DNA of 64,000 nucleotides, from NCBI RefSeq assembly GCF_014701195.1, contig NZ_AP018712.1, forward strand, positions 2,002,501 to 2,066,500, read 5' to 3'. The notes under the pieces were generated by a model that saw only the letters and a program-made list of their open reading frames with translations, was not told the DNA's origin and searched no databases. Position numbers and translations under genes: made by a program. The stretch comes from Tepiditoga spiralis. Its GTDB lineage: Bacteria; Thermotogota; Thermotogae; Petrotogales; Petrotogaceae. Of the stretch, positions 46,372 through 55,701 are shown piece by piece. Position 1 is the stretch's first letter, and each line of letters opens with the position of its first letter.

Positions 46372-46473
46372 ATGGTTGAATTTATCGCTGGATTATTAAT
46401 TGGATCAATATTTTCAAAAATATTTAAAACTATGATGAAAACTATAGTAGATTATATTGAAAATAACATTTAA
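46372..46473 (+). CDS. Tiny membrane peptide of the EF-G-FS family, member 6
   Basis: 33 residues: MVEFIAGLLIGSIFSKIFKT with tail MMKTIVDYIENNI. GAGGTG 7 nt upstream; follows the 91-residue gene by 17 nt. The gap 46474-46630 holds the second palindrome and a hairpin near 46590. Confidence 0.6.
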   Translation: MVEFIAGLLIGSIFSKIFKTMMKTIVDYIENNI

Positions 46474-46534
46474 ATGTATCTATAAGTAATTAAATTGTTC
46501 TATTATCTTTGTTTTTATATCAAGTAAAAATACA

Positions 46535-46557
46535 ATTAGATAGATATACTATCTAAT
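46535..46557. repeat. 9-bp palindrome, copy 2
   Basis: Same ATTAGATAG-ATATA-CTATCTAAT as at 45466, conserved exactly although the DNA around it differs between copies. Confidence 0.5.
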
Positions 46558-46630
46558 GATTGAGAAAATTTATATTTTTAACAATCCTTTTAGTTCTTTC
46601 AGATATCTGAAAGAACTATTTTTTATAAAA

Positions 46631-46675
46631 ATGTCGAATAATAATTTAGAAATACAAAATAAGGAGGCAGAAAAA
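46631..46675 (+). repeat. MSNNNLE element, copy 13 (in frame with the nuclease gene)
   Basis: Reads M-S-N-N-N-L-E-I-Q-N-K-E-A-E-K and joins the nuclease reading frame at exactly 45 nt; AAGGAGG lies inside it. Confidence 0.78.
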
Positions 46676-47590
46676 ATGAAAAAATTAGAAGATGTTTTAG
46701 AAAGAATAGCTAACTCATTAGAAGAAATTTCTAATTCATTAAAAACTACGAGTAATATTAATACTCAAAATATTATTTTGAAAAAAGAAATAATAAAAAA
46801 AGAAGAAAATATAATAGAAATACCAAGAAAAAATGAAATAGAAGAATTTTTAAACTCTAAAAATATTCAAATAAAAACTTTAAAAACAGAAAAAAATGAA
46901 GATGTTTTAGATAATATAGCATATTTTATGGGTGAAAAATATGAAAACATAGAACCTATACTTAAATTATTAAAAAGAAATATAAATAATTCTGGATATA
47001 TAGATATTGATATGCAAGATTTTACTCAAAGATCTATATCAGATATAACAAATTTATGTAATAGATTATATGAACTTACATTTCTAAGCTTTTATAAATA
47101 TAAAAAATCTCCAAAGTATAATCTTACAGCAAAAGTTAATAAGATACCAGAAGCAATAAATTTTTTAAATGGAGAATGGTTTGAACGTTATTTAAAATTA
47201 AAAGTTATAAAAAGTTTAGAAATGAACAAACAAAACAAAAAGATAAAATATTCATATATAAAAAATCCACAAATAATATTGCCAAATGGTGATGATTTTG
47301 AATTAGATTTAATGTTTAAAATTGATGATGAAATATTTTGGATAGAAGCAAAAACTGGTGAATATCAAAATTCTTTAAAAAAATATTCCAAAATAAAAAA
47401 AATGTTAAATTTAAAAAGAAAAAATGTTTTTGTTGTTTTGACAAAAAATTTAGAAGATAGAATGAAAAGTGCTTTAAGCACTATGTTTGATGTGAATGTA
47501 ATAAACATTAAAGAATTTGAGAATATTTTTTTAAATAATGTTCTAAACTTAAATGAACATGTAATAGATGAAAAAATAATAAATATTTAA
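46676..47590 (+). CDS. PD-(D/E)XK nuclease related to Card1/Can2 (DUF1887)
   Basis: 304 residues. N-terminal coiled coil (VLERIANSLEEISNSLK), a middle that looks like a winged helix (residues ~95-150), and a C-terminal nuclease: LNGEWFERYLKLK, then DFELDLMFKIDDEIFWIEAK, the ELD...ExK pattern of DUF1887. In Can2/Card1 this nuclease is fused to a CARF sensor and cuts nucleic acid when cyclic tetra-adenylate binds; here no CARF is visible in the chain. The next gene is a CARF protein, so sensor and nuclease may be split. ATG 46676 follows AAGGAGG. Confidence 0.7.
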   Translation: MKKLEDVLERIANSLEEISNSLKTTSNINTQNIILKKEIIKKEENIIEIPRKNEIEEFLNSKNIQIKTLKTEKNEDVLDNIAYFMGEKYENIEPILKLLKRNINNSGYIDIDMQDFTQRSISDITNLCNRLYELTFLSFYKYKKSPKYNLTAKVNKIPEAINFLNGEWFERYLKLKVIKSLEMNKQNKKIKYSYIKNPQIILPNGDDFELDLMFKIDDEIFWIEAKTGEYQNSLKKYSKIKKMLNLKRKNVFVVLTKNLEDRMKSALSTMFDVNVINIKEFENIFLNNVLNLNEHVIDEKIINI

Positions 47591-47638
47591 TAAATAAAAA
47601 ATTTTTTGTAATTAAATTAAATTTTATTTAATTAAAGG

Positions 47639-47667
47639 TTGAATTTTATGTAAAAATATTATATAAT
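47639..47667 (+). promoter_or_regulatory. Promoter of the CARF-cmr operon
   Basis: TTGAAT (47639-47644), a 17-nt spacer and TATAAT (47662-47667), 33 nt before the ATG at 47700. It is the best promoter in this part of the island. Confidence 0.75.
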
Positions 47668-47699
47668 TTAATTAATCATAAAAAAAAGGAGGAAATTAC

Positions 47700-48920
47700 A
47701 TGTATAATACTATGATTGCAACAACAGGTGCCAGTTTAGTAAGAAACTTACAAAGAGATGAAACGTTTAAAGATATTACTGATTATAAAGAAATAGCTAA
47801 GAAATTAAATTCATTAGATTTGGAAGGAAGAAGAAGAAGTTGTGCTGAAATAAATTCAATAGAGAACATAATAGACAAAGGATATTTAGAAGATAGGAAA
47901 AACTTATATTTCTTTATTTCAGATACGCAAATGGGAGAAAAAATAGGAATGATATTAAAAGAATATTTTAAAATTAGCTCAAAATATGGATTTGAAAATG
48001 TTGAAATAAATACAGTAAAAAAATTAACTGATACAAATAGTGAAGATTTTAAAAGATATGGATTAAGAAATCTTGTAAAAGATATAGCAAGAATAAATCA
48101 AAAACATTATGCAAATATGATAATAAATGCAACGGGAGGTTATAAAGCTCAAATAGCTTTTGCATTAGCAATAGGTCAAGGAATGAATATACCTGTTTAT
48201 TATATGTTTGAAAGATTTCCAACTGTTATACAAATGCCACCATTACCTCTTTCATTTGATTCTACACTATATGCAAATTATTCTAAAATATTTCAATTAT
48301 TAGAAGATATACCATTACTTCCATATGAAAAAAACTTTGATTACGATGAAAATGGAGATCTCTTACCTAAACAAAAAGAATTTTTAAAAAAATATATCTC
48401 CGAAGATGAAATAGACCTTTTTCAAAGTTATTTATTAAAAGGGAATGTTAAAAGTTTATATGAACAACTTGATGAAAAATTAAAACCACTTTTTGATATT
48501 GAAAGAATAGATAAAGAAAAAATAATTTCATTAAATGCAATGGGACAAGCTTTTGTTGAAAGTGCAACTTTTTATTTTAATAGAGAAAAAGAAATAACTT
48601 TAAAACAAAGAAAAAATACAAATATAATATTAGAATCTTCAAAAAAAGAAGGACATTCCTTAGAAATGATATTAAAAAATAATGTTGAAAAAATATTAAA
48701 TAAAGTTGATTTTATTGAAAGAGCAAGAGTAGTTAAATTTTCTGACAAAAATAAAAATGGTGGTTTTAGAGTAAAGGTATTGGGAGATGAATTAAATTTA
48801 ATATTAAATTCAAACGAAGGAATAACTCATTTTAATATTGAAACAACAGCAAGAAATAATGTTGAACTTCAAAAAGCTAAGATAATTTTAGAAGATTATT
48901 TAAATAAAAATTGGAAGTAA
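47700..48920 (+). CDS. CARF-domain protein of the APE2256 family
   Basis: 406 residues. The N-terminal half is a CARF/Rossmann fold: MIATTGASLVRN (strand 1 and ligand loop), YFFISDTQMGEKIGMIL and MIINATGGYKAQIAFALAIG, the APE2256 signature. Such domains bind, and sometimes cleave, cyclic oligoadenylate. The C-terminal ~180 residues have no HEPN RxxxxH motif and no family that I recognise. First gene of the type III-B operon, 24 nt before cmr1, so probably the direct responder or ring nuclease of this Cas10. AAAGGAGG precedes the ATG. Confidence 0.8.
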   Translation: MYNTMIATTGASLVRNLQRDETFKDITDYKEIAKKLNSLDLEGRRRSCAEINSIENIIDKGYLEDRKNLYFFISDTQMGEKIGMILKEYFKISSKYGFENVEINTVKKLTDTNSEDFKRYGLRNLVKDIARINQKHYANMIINATGGYKAQIAFALAIGQGMNIPVYYMFERFPTVIQMPPLPLSFDSTLYANYSKIFQLLEDIPLLPYEKNFDYDENGDLLPKQKEFLKKYISEDEIDLFQSYLLKGNVKSLYEQLDEKLKPLFDIERIDKEKIISLNAMGQAFVESATFYFNREKEITLKQRKNTNIILESSKKEGHSLEMILKNNVEKILNKVDFIERARVVKFSDKNKNGGFRVKVLGDELNLILNSNEGITHFNIETTARNNVELQKAKIILEDYLNKNWK

Positions 48921-48944
48921 AAATTTAAAAGGGGGAATAAAAAA

Positions 48945-50114
48945 ATGCAACTATTAAAATTAACTCTTGAAACAACATCTCCCATGTTCAATGGTAGAGA
49001 TAATAACTTTGTTTTATTACCTCAAAGTATTAGAGGAGTTATGAGATATTGGTTTAGAGCATGTATTCCAAGAACTATTAATATAGGAAGAAACTATGAA
49101 AATTTAAAAAAAATTGAAGAGGATTTATTTGGTTCAACTGAAAGAAAATCTTCATTTGATGTTATAGTTGAATCTAATTATCAACAATCAATATCTAAAT
49201 CAATTGCAGGTAATGTTTTTTCTGATTTTAAATATGGAATCTATGGTGCTGAATCAAAAAGATATTTAAAAGAAGGTACAAAGATAAACTTAACTTTTGT
49301 AATAAAAAGAAATATTGATGATTTAGATTATCTTTTATATTATTTAATGTATTTAATATCAAATATTGGTGGAATAGGAATGAAGAGTAGAAATGGATTT
49401 GGAAGTTTTTTAATAATAAAAAAAGATGAAAAATATCAAAAACCAAGTGGATTTGTTGATACTTTAAAAAAAATTGATGTTATAATGCAAAAATATGCAG
49501 AAAAATTAAACTTACCATTGGGAGGTACTATATTCAATGAAATACCCGACTTCCCAACTTTAACAAAATCAAATTATAAAGGATACACAAGTAAACAACG
49601 TTTTGTGAATATTCAACAACTATTTAAATTCCTATACAAAGCAGATATAGAAAATCCAGGTGCCTATATTCATTTAAAAAAGAAATATTTAAGAGGCGCT
49701 CATACTAAAAGAGATTCATTTGTAAGGTCTATAAAAGCTATTGAAAGATCAAGACCAGAAAGAATTGAATATAAGCAAGCTTTACTTGGTTTACCCATAA
49801 ATTATAGAATAATGAGTGGACACCATGGAAATATAAGAGGTGGAAATTACACATTAAGTGGAGATGAAAGAAAAGCCTCTCCTGTTTATATTTCAGTTCA
49901 CAGAATATTAGATGAGAAAAAAACGATAAAATATATATATAAAATATTCATAATAAAAAGTAAAATGAGTTCAAATAACAATCTGAAGTTTAAGAAAAAG
50001 GGAGAAAAAATAACTTTAAATGGATATTTTAACTTTGATTTTAAAGATATAGAAAAAAATCTTGTAAAAGCTAATCTTATAAAGGAGGTAAAAAAAATTG
50101 AGCACAAAAAATGA
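48945..50114 (+). CDS. cmr1: Type III-B effector subunit Cmr1
   Basis: 389 residues with two RAMP repeats. First: LTLETTSPMFNGRDN and PQSIRGVMRYWFRA, then GGIGMKSRNGFGSF as glycine-rich loop; second near GAYIHLKKKYLRG. Cmr1 caps the 3' end of the Cmr backbone. GGGGG site before the ATG. It overlaps cas10 by 17 nt. Confidence 0.92.
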   Translation: MQLLKLTLETTSPMFNGRDNNFVLLPQSIRGVMRYWFRACIPRTINIGRNYENLKKIEEDLFGSTERKSSFDVIVESNYQQSISKSIAGNVFSDFKYGIYGAESKRYLKEGTKINLTFVIKRNIDDLDYLLYYLMYLISNIGGIGMKSRNGFGSFLIIKKDEKYQKPSGFVDTLKKIDVIMQKYAEKLNLPLGGTIFNEIPDFPTLTKSNYKGYTSKQRFVNIQQLFKFLYKADIENPGAYIHLKKKYLRGAHTKRDSFVRSIKAIERSRPERIEYKQALLGLPINYRIMSGHHGNIRGGNYTLSGDERKASPVYISVHRILDEKKTIKYIYKIFIIKSKMSSNNNLKFKKKGEKITLNGYFNFDFKDIEKNLVKANLIKEVKKIEHKK

Positions 50115-52470
50115 TTTTTGGATAAAAAAAATAAATGCAATTATGTATACTCCAATTGAAAAAGTTTTTATTAATACAGATCATGAAGAGTTACAAAAAA
50201 ATAGATTAAAAAGAATAAATATCGAATACATAAAAAGCAAATCAGAAAGTCTTGCAAATACTGCAGATAAAGTTTTATTACCAAACAAAAATGAAATTAA
50301 AGTTGATTTTAACAATGATGAACTATTATATATTCATCCATTATCTGGAAATAAATTAAAAAATGAATACAAAGAATTTGTAAAAAATATTAATGATAAA
50401 AAAGAATGGGAAATATATTTAAATGATTTATCTAAAATGAATTTAAAAAGTAATGAATTGTATCATAAACTTTGGTGGGATTTACCAAATGTATTGAAAT
50501 ACTCTTATATGTATCCAGCAGATACAAAGATACCAGATAATTCTATAATAGATCATTTAGATACAACAGCTGCAATGAGTAATTCTGAAAATATATCAAT
50601 ATTAATGTTATCAATAGGTCCTGTTCAAGAATTTATTGCAGCAGGAAGAAAAATAATTGATTTAAAAACTGGTAGTTATTTATTGTCTTATTTAACTTAT
50701 AAAGGCATAAAGTATATAGGAGAAAATTATGGATATGATTCAATAATTTTTCCATCTATGCGAGAAAACTATTTTTTATCAAAAGATCATAATTTTGAAC
50801 TTTCAAAAGAAGTTGATCCAAGTATTGCTTCATTGCCAAATGTTTTTACAGCAATACTTCCAACAAATGATATTGAAAAAATAGTAAAAGAAGTCGAAAA
50901 TGAAATAAAAAATGAAATGAAAAAAATAAGTAATTATATAAAAGAAAATATAATAAAATTTGGATATAATGAAAAAAAGCGAGAAATGAATGAAAAAATA
51001 AAGTTAAAAAATTGGAATGAACTTTGGGATAAACAAGTAGAACAATTTCCAGTAATTATAGCTGTTCATCAAGATATTTCATCAAGCAATATAATAGATG
51101 AACATGTTGATTATACAAATGAAAATATAGCAAAAGAAGTTGAAAATGCTTTCAAAAATGTTATAAATACTAAAGAAATAAATAAAACAACTTTTTTCGG
51201 ATTTGCTTCAGAATTAATTGGAATAAAATCAGCTATAAGAAAAGCAACAAGAAACTTTATTCAATTAAAAGAAGAGTTTGAAGAAACTGGTGATGATATA
51301 TCGGCAAATAATAAAGCATTAGTATATTATAAATTTATAGACGAAGATAAAAATATAAAAACTGAAAAATTATCTGCATTAAGTACTATAAAAAGATATT
51401 TTTATAGATATTTAGAAGAAAAAACCATATATAAAAATGCTTCAAGAAAAATAAGAAAAGTTGAAAGTATAGAAGAAATAACTAAGGAATATAATATGGC
51501 TATACTCATGATGGATGGAGATAAAATGGGAGAATGGATTTCTGGAAGAAAAGAAGAAATTCCAAACTTTTTAGATAGAATGCATCCAAAGGTACAAAAA
51601 GAACTTGAAAAAATAGATAAAAATTATTATGAATTTTTAAAAAATACAAAGTATGTAATACCTTCTTATCAAAGAACTGTATCAAGAACATTAAATAATT
51701 TTACAAAGTTTGTTTCTAAAATAGTATCAAAATACAATGGATATTTAATTTATGCCGGTGGTGATGATGTTTTAGCAATATTTCCATCAAATACAGTATT
51801 GCAAGCAGCAAATGATTTAAGAAAAGTATATTCAGGATCAAGTTTAAATGAAAAAATAACCATAAAAAATAAAGAATACACCTTTAAAGATGGATGGGCA
51901 TTTGAAAATGGAATACCAGTATACAATATGATGGGAGAAAATGCAACTATGAGTGCTGGAATATTGATTGCAAATCCAAAGTACAATTTAAAATTAGCCT
52001 TAGATGAAGCAAGAAAACTTGAAAAAATAGCAAAAAATAATGGTAGAAATTCATTTGCTTTAGGAAGCGTAAGAGGAACAGGAAAGTTTTCATATACTGT
52101 GTCAAAGTGGGAAGATAAAAAAGATATACTTAAAAGAGTAATAAATTTTTTTGAAACCTATTCAAAAGAAGAAAATAAGAGATCTATAAAAAGATTATCT
52201 TCAAAATTAAAAAATGAATATATTTCACTATCTAAAGATAAAGACATACAAGTATTAAGCACTGAAGAATATATAAATTATGTAGTTCCATTTGCTTTAA
52301 AGAAAAGAATGGAGTTAAAAGACACAACAATAAAAAATATAAAAGAAATATTAAATGATTTTAATGAATTAATAAAAAAAGAAGGTGGAAACTTCATAGA
52401 AATATTAAATATTTTTGATGAAGTAGAACATGCATTAAAAAAGAGAGACAAACGAGGTGAAAAAAATTGA
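50098..52470 (+). CDS. cas10: Type III-B Cas10/Cmr2 with intact GGDD and degenerate HD
   Basis: 790 residues from TTG 50098, 10 nt after AAGGAGG. Cmr2 signatures: DHLDTTAAMS, SIGPVQEFIAAGRK and the Palm/cyclase motif YAGGDDVLAIF near residue 553, with DGDKMGEWISG in the preceding Palm. So cyclic oligoadenylate synthesis from ATP on target binding is expected. At the N terminus, where LHDPP-type HD residues normally stand, the sequence is INAIMYTPIEKVF, and the chain contains no cysteine, so the usual zinc finger is missing too. The HD DNase is probably lost. Overlaps cmr3 by 4 nt. Confidence 0.93.
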   Translation: MSTKNDFWIKKINAIMYTPIEKVFINTDHEELQKNRLKRINIEYIKSKSESLANTADKVLLPNKNEIKVDFNNDELLYIHPLSGNKLKNEYKEFVKNINDKKEWEIYLNDLSKMNLKSNELYHKLWWDLPNVLKYSYMYPADTKIPDNSIIDHLDTTAAMSNSENISILMLSIGPVQEFIAAGRKIIDLKTGSYLLSYLTYKGIKYIGENYGYDSIIFPSMRENYFLSKDHNFELSKEVDPSIASLPNVFTAILPTNDIEKIVKEVENEIKNEMKKISNYIKENIIKFGYNEKKREMNEKIKLKNWNELWDKQVEQFPVIIAVHQDISSSNIIDEHVDYTNENIAKEVENAFKNVINTKEINKTTFFGFASELIGIKSAIRKATRNFIQLKEEFEETGDDISANNKALVYYKFIDEDKNIKTEKLSALSTIKRYFYRYLEEKTIYKNASRKIRKVESIEEITKEYNMAILMMDGDKMGEWISGRKEEIPNFLDRMHPKVQKELEKIDKNYYEFLKNTKYVIPSYQRTVSRTLNNFTKFVSKIVSKYNGYLIYAGGDDVLAIFPSNTVLQAANDLRKVYSGSSLNEKITIKNKEYTFKDGWAFENGIPVYNMMGENATMSAGILIANPKYNLKLALDEARKLEKIAKNNGRNSFALGSVRGTGKFSYTVSKWEDKKDILKRVINFFETYSKEENKRSIKRLSSKLKNEYISLSKDKDIQVLSTEEYINYVVPFALKKRMELKDTTIKNIKEILNDFNELIKKEGGNFIEILNIFDEVEHALKKRDKRGEKN

Positions 52471-53447
52471 AAAAAAGATTATTATTAGTTAAGCCTCTTG
52501 ACTGGTTGGCATTTAGAACATCAAGAACCTTTTCTTCTAGTGGTGATACTCAATTTCCAAATACAAAAACATTTTATGGTGCAATATATGCAGAATTATA
52601 TAGAAAAAACATATTAACTCCAAAAGAAATAAAAGACAAAATAAAGATGAAAAAATTAGATTTAACAGGGCCATTTTTATTTGAAAAAAATGATGAAATA
52701 AAAATATTATTTAGAACACCATCAATATTAAAGTATAATGAAGATACTAAAGAAACTTTAATGGGTTATATTGATGAAAAAATAAAATATGAAGTTGATG
52801 GAAAGGAATTAAATGGAATAAGATATAAAAGTATGAAAAATATAAAAGAATTAGAAAATTATTACATAACTTTAAAAGAGTTAGAAAAGATAAAAAATGG
52901 GGAATTAATTGAAAACAAAAAACCAATTGAATTACCTTATCGAATTGAAAGAAAAGTTGGAATAGAATTAGAAACCGGAAAAAGAAAAACAAAAAAGGGA
53001 ATGTTATACTCTTTGAGCTATTATAGATTTAAAGAAAATTCTGGATTTTGTTTTTTTATAGAAAATGATGAAGAAGAAATATTAAAAGATATTAAAACAA
53101 TACACCTTGGAACCAAAGGAAAAATAGCAGAATTAGAAATAATAGAAATAGAAACTAATCTCTTTAATAAAGTAGAAACAACACAAAAAATGGCAATATT
53201 ATTAACACCAGCATATTTTGAAAAAGGAGTAATGCCAAAAGAAAATAAAAATTTAATAGGAATATCAAACTACAAACCAGAAACTATTGGATATTGGGAT
53301 AGAGAAACAAATAAACCATCAGAACTTTTTAAAGTAGTGCCAAGTGGAAGCACTTATATTTTTAAAGAAGAAATACCAAAATACTTAACAGATGATTATG
53401 ATCATTATGGTTTTGGAAAATATATCGAAATAAAAGGGGGCAATTAA
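52467..53447 (+). CDS. cmr3: Type III-B effector subunit Cmr3
   Basis: 326 residues from TTG 52467. Cmr3 pattern: LVKPLDWLAFRTSRTF at the N terminus, FPNTKTFYGAIYAEL, GPFLFEKNDEI and the C-terminal PSGSTYIFKE with HYGFGKYIEI. It binds the 5' handle side of crRNA next to Cas10. GAGGTG precedes the TTG. Confidence 0.9.
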   Translation: MKKRLLLVKPLDWLAFRTSRTFSSSGDTQFPNTKTFYGAIYAELYRKNILTPKEIKDKIKMKKLDLTGPFLFEKNDEIKILFRTPSILKYNEDTKETLMGYIDEKIKYEVDGKELNGIRYKSMKNIKELENYYITLKELEKIKNGELIENKKPIELPYRIERKVGIELETGKRKTKKGMLYSLSYYRFKENSGFCFFIENDEEEILKDIKTIHLGTKGKIAELEIIEIETNLFNKVETTQKMAILLTPAYFEKGVMPKENKNLIGISNYKPETIGYWDRETNKPSELFKVVPSGSTYIFKEEIPKYLTDDYDHYGFGKYIEIKGGN

Positions 53448-53448
53448 A

Positions 53449-54270
53449 TTGAAAGGAAAAGTAGCATTTTTATATTCAGTAACTCAATTACATGCAGGTA
53501 AAGGATTTGATTCAGGAGTTGTAGATTTACCAATACAAAGAGAAGAAGCAACAGGATTTCCAATTGTTTCTGGAATAAAAGGAGCAATAAGAAATGAAAT
53601 AAAATGGGGAAGTGACGAAAAAGATATCTTTGGAGCAATGCCAGATAATAAAAATGAAGATTTAGCAGGAACTATAGCCTTTTCAGAAGCAAAAATATTC
53701 TTATTTCCATTAAGAAGTATAAGTCATGGATTTGTTTGGGTTACATGCCCTATGGTATTATCAAGACTAAAAACAGCATTTAAATTAACAAATAATAATA
53801 AAATAGAAGAAAAAATTTCAACAGTATTAAAAAATTTCAAAAACGAAGAATTATCAACATTTAACTCATCACAAGTAAATATAGAAGAATTTTTAGTAAC
53901 ACCAAAATATTCTAAAGAATTAAAAGAATTTTTGGAAGAATTAAAAGAAATAACTCCAGATGAATATTTATCAGATAAATTAATAAATACAACAGTTCTT
54001 TTAAGCGATAAAGATTTTATGTTTTTTGTAAAAAACTCAACAGAAGTTATGGCAAGAATAAAAATAAACAAAGAAAAAGGAGTAACCGAACAAGGTGCAC
54101 TTTGGTATGAAGAATACTTACCAAATGATACCGTTATGTACTTTATAGTAAAAGAAATATTAGAAAAAAACACTTTAGAAAAATTAGAAGAAAAATTAAA
54201 TGATAATTTTATAAACGTTGGTGGTAAAGCAACTATAGGAAAAGGTTTTGCATATATAAAAGTAATTTAA
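53449..54270 (+). CDS. cmr4: Type III-B backbone ribonuclease subunit Cmr4
   Basis: 273 residues from TTG 53449. It forms the repeated backbone that cuts target RNA at 6-nt steps. The catalytic Asp is present as D26 in GVVDLPIQREEATGFPIV, matching Pyrococcus furiosus Cmr4. Glycine-rich loop VGGKATIGKGFAYIKV at the C terminus; FPLRSISHGFVWVTCP is another family motif. One nt separates it from cmr3. Confidence 0.94.
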   Translation: MKGKVAFLYSVTQLHAGKGFDSGVVDLPIQREEATGFPIVSGIKGAIRNEIKWGSDEKDIFGAMPDNKNEDLAGTIAFSEAKIFLFPLRSISHGFVWVTCPMVLSRLKTAFKLTNNNKIEEKISTVLKNFKNEELSTFNSSQVNIEEFLVTPKYSKELKEFLEELKEITPDEYLSDKLINTTVLLSDKDFMFFVKNSTEVMARIKINKEKGVTEQGALWYEEYLPNDTVMYFIVKEILEKNTLEKLEEKLNDNFINVGGKATIGKGFAYIKVI

Positions 54271-54282
54271 GGGGGATATAAA

Positions 54283-54660
54283 ATGATAAAAACAGATTTT
54301 TCTATACAAAAGTGTGCAAAAGAAAGAATAATAATGAGAAAAGATAAAAGTTATGCTTCAACATACAGATCTTTGATAAAAGGATTAGGTTCTCAAATAA
54401 TACAAAATGGACTTTATGGAACATTGGTATTTTTAGATGCAAAAAATAAAGAACATCACAAAGCCGTATCTGAAGATATAATATACTTTTTAAAAGAATC
54501 AAATATTTACACAACAAATGATCATATTTATGATTTTTTAGAAAAAGAAAACAACTTAATGTTAGCACAAGATAAAGTTTTAGAATTTGTTGGATGGTAT
54601 AGAAGATTTGCTGATATATTTATACGAAATGATAAAAATACAGGGAGTGATAACTCTTGA
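54283..54660 (+). CDS. cmr5: Type III-B small subunit Cmr5
   Basis: 125 residues, all helical as usual for Cmr5. SYASTYRSLIKGLGSQIIQN and VLEFVGWYRRFADIFI match the family. It lines the inner face of the effector filament. It overlaps cmr6 by 4 nt. Confidence 0.9.
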   Translation: MIKTDFSIQKCAKERIIMRKDKSYASTYRSLIKGLGSQIIQNGLYGTLVFLDAKNKEHHKAVSEDIIYFLKESNIYTTNDHIYDFLEKENNLMLAQDKVLEFVGWYRRFADIFIRNDKNTGSDNS

Positions 54661-55634
54661 AATATTTTAATCAAGAAACAAAAATAATAAAAAATCCAAG
54701 TTTGTACTATGATAAAAAAGTGTACAACATGAAAAATTATATTGAAAAAGAATCAGAAGAATTAGAAAAAATAATTAGAGAAATTAACCCTGGTAGAGAT
54801 GAATTTGATTTATACGAACACTCTTCAAGAATTAATAGAAGCAGAAAACATAAAACATTTCTAAAAATATCCTCATTTCCAAATATAAGAGATAGAAAAA
54901 ATTTTAGAAGAGAAAAAAATAAATTTACTAAAGAACAAAAATTTACTTTAGAACTATTAAAAGATGCAGAAAAAGAAAGATTATCTAAAAAATCTTTAGA
55001 AATAACACGAAAAACATATAAAAAAGTATTAGAAGAATATAATTTAAATAAATTCGATTTATCAAAACCATTAAATTCATTAAATATAGTAAGAGAAAGA
55101 TTTATATATTCATTAATAAAAAATGGAAAAGAAGTAGTATCAATAAAGAAAAAATTACAAACTCCAATGCTTATTGGAATAGGTATTCCATCAATAGATG
55201 AAATAGGATTTTACTGGAATAGAAATTATGGGATTCCAACCATACCCGGAAGTACATTTAAAGGTGCATTTAGTACTTATTTTAAAGATTTAGAAATGAA
55301 TGAAATAAAAGATGAAATATTTGGAACACAAGAAAGTTCTGGAAAAGTAATATTTTTAGAATGTATACCAACAGATAAAATAGAATTAATAAAAGAAATA
55401 CAAACACCACATTTTGGAAAGTATTATACAGAAAATAAAGCTCCAAATGATATCTATAATCCAATACCATTATCTTATATGAGTGTTAATTCAGGTACAG
55501 AATTTAGATTTGATATAATAATAGAAAGTTCAAACGAAAAATTAAAAGAAATCCTCAACGAACACTTGGAACTATTTTTAAAATACTATGGTATTGGTTC
55601 AAAAACAAGTATGGGTTATGGTAGATTCAAGTAA
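54657..55634 (+). CDS. cmr6: Type III-B effector subunit Cmr6
   Basis: 325 residues from TTG 54657. RAMP motifs: LQTPMLIGIGIPS, PTIPGSTFKGAFSTYFK, TPHFGKYYTENKAPND and the C-terminal GIGSKTSMGYGRFK. The first ~150 residues are helical and charged, an extension seen in many Cmr6 proteins. Last gene of the operon, ending at a terminator. Confidence 0.92.
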   Translation: MKYFNQETKIIKNPSLYYDKKVYNMKNYIEKESEELEKIIREINPGRDEFDLYEHSSRINRSRKHKTFLKISSFPNIRDRKNFRREKNKFTKEQKFTLELLKDAEKERLSKKSLEITRKTYKKVLEEYNLNKFDLSKPLNSLNIVRERFIYSLIKNGKEVVSIKKKLQTPMLIGIGIPSIDEIGFYWNRNYGIPTIPGSTFKGAFSTYFKDLEMNEIKDEIFGTQESSGKVIFLECIPTDKIELIKEIQTPHFGKYYTENKAPNDIYNPIPLSYMSVNSGTEFRFDIIIESSNEKLKEILNEHLELFLKYYGIGSKTSMGYGRFK

Positions 55635-55654
55635 AATAAAATTTATAAAATATA

Positions 55655-55687
55655 TTTTAAAGGTGCATTAATGCACCTTTTTTTATA
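55655..55687 (+). terminator. Terminator of the cmr operon
   Basis: AAAGGTGCAT-TA-ATGCACCTTT followed by a T run, 23 nt after the cmr6 stop. Confidence 0.88.
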
Positions 55688-55701
55688 TAAACTCCTTTTT
55701 A

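Noticed and set aside
47700-48920. Csm6/Csx1-type HEPN ribonuclease or CARF-RelE (Cami1)
   Set aside because: No RxxxxH motif in the C-terminal half, and the FRVKVLGDELNLIL segment is too weak to support RelE.
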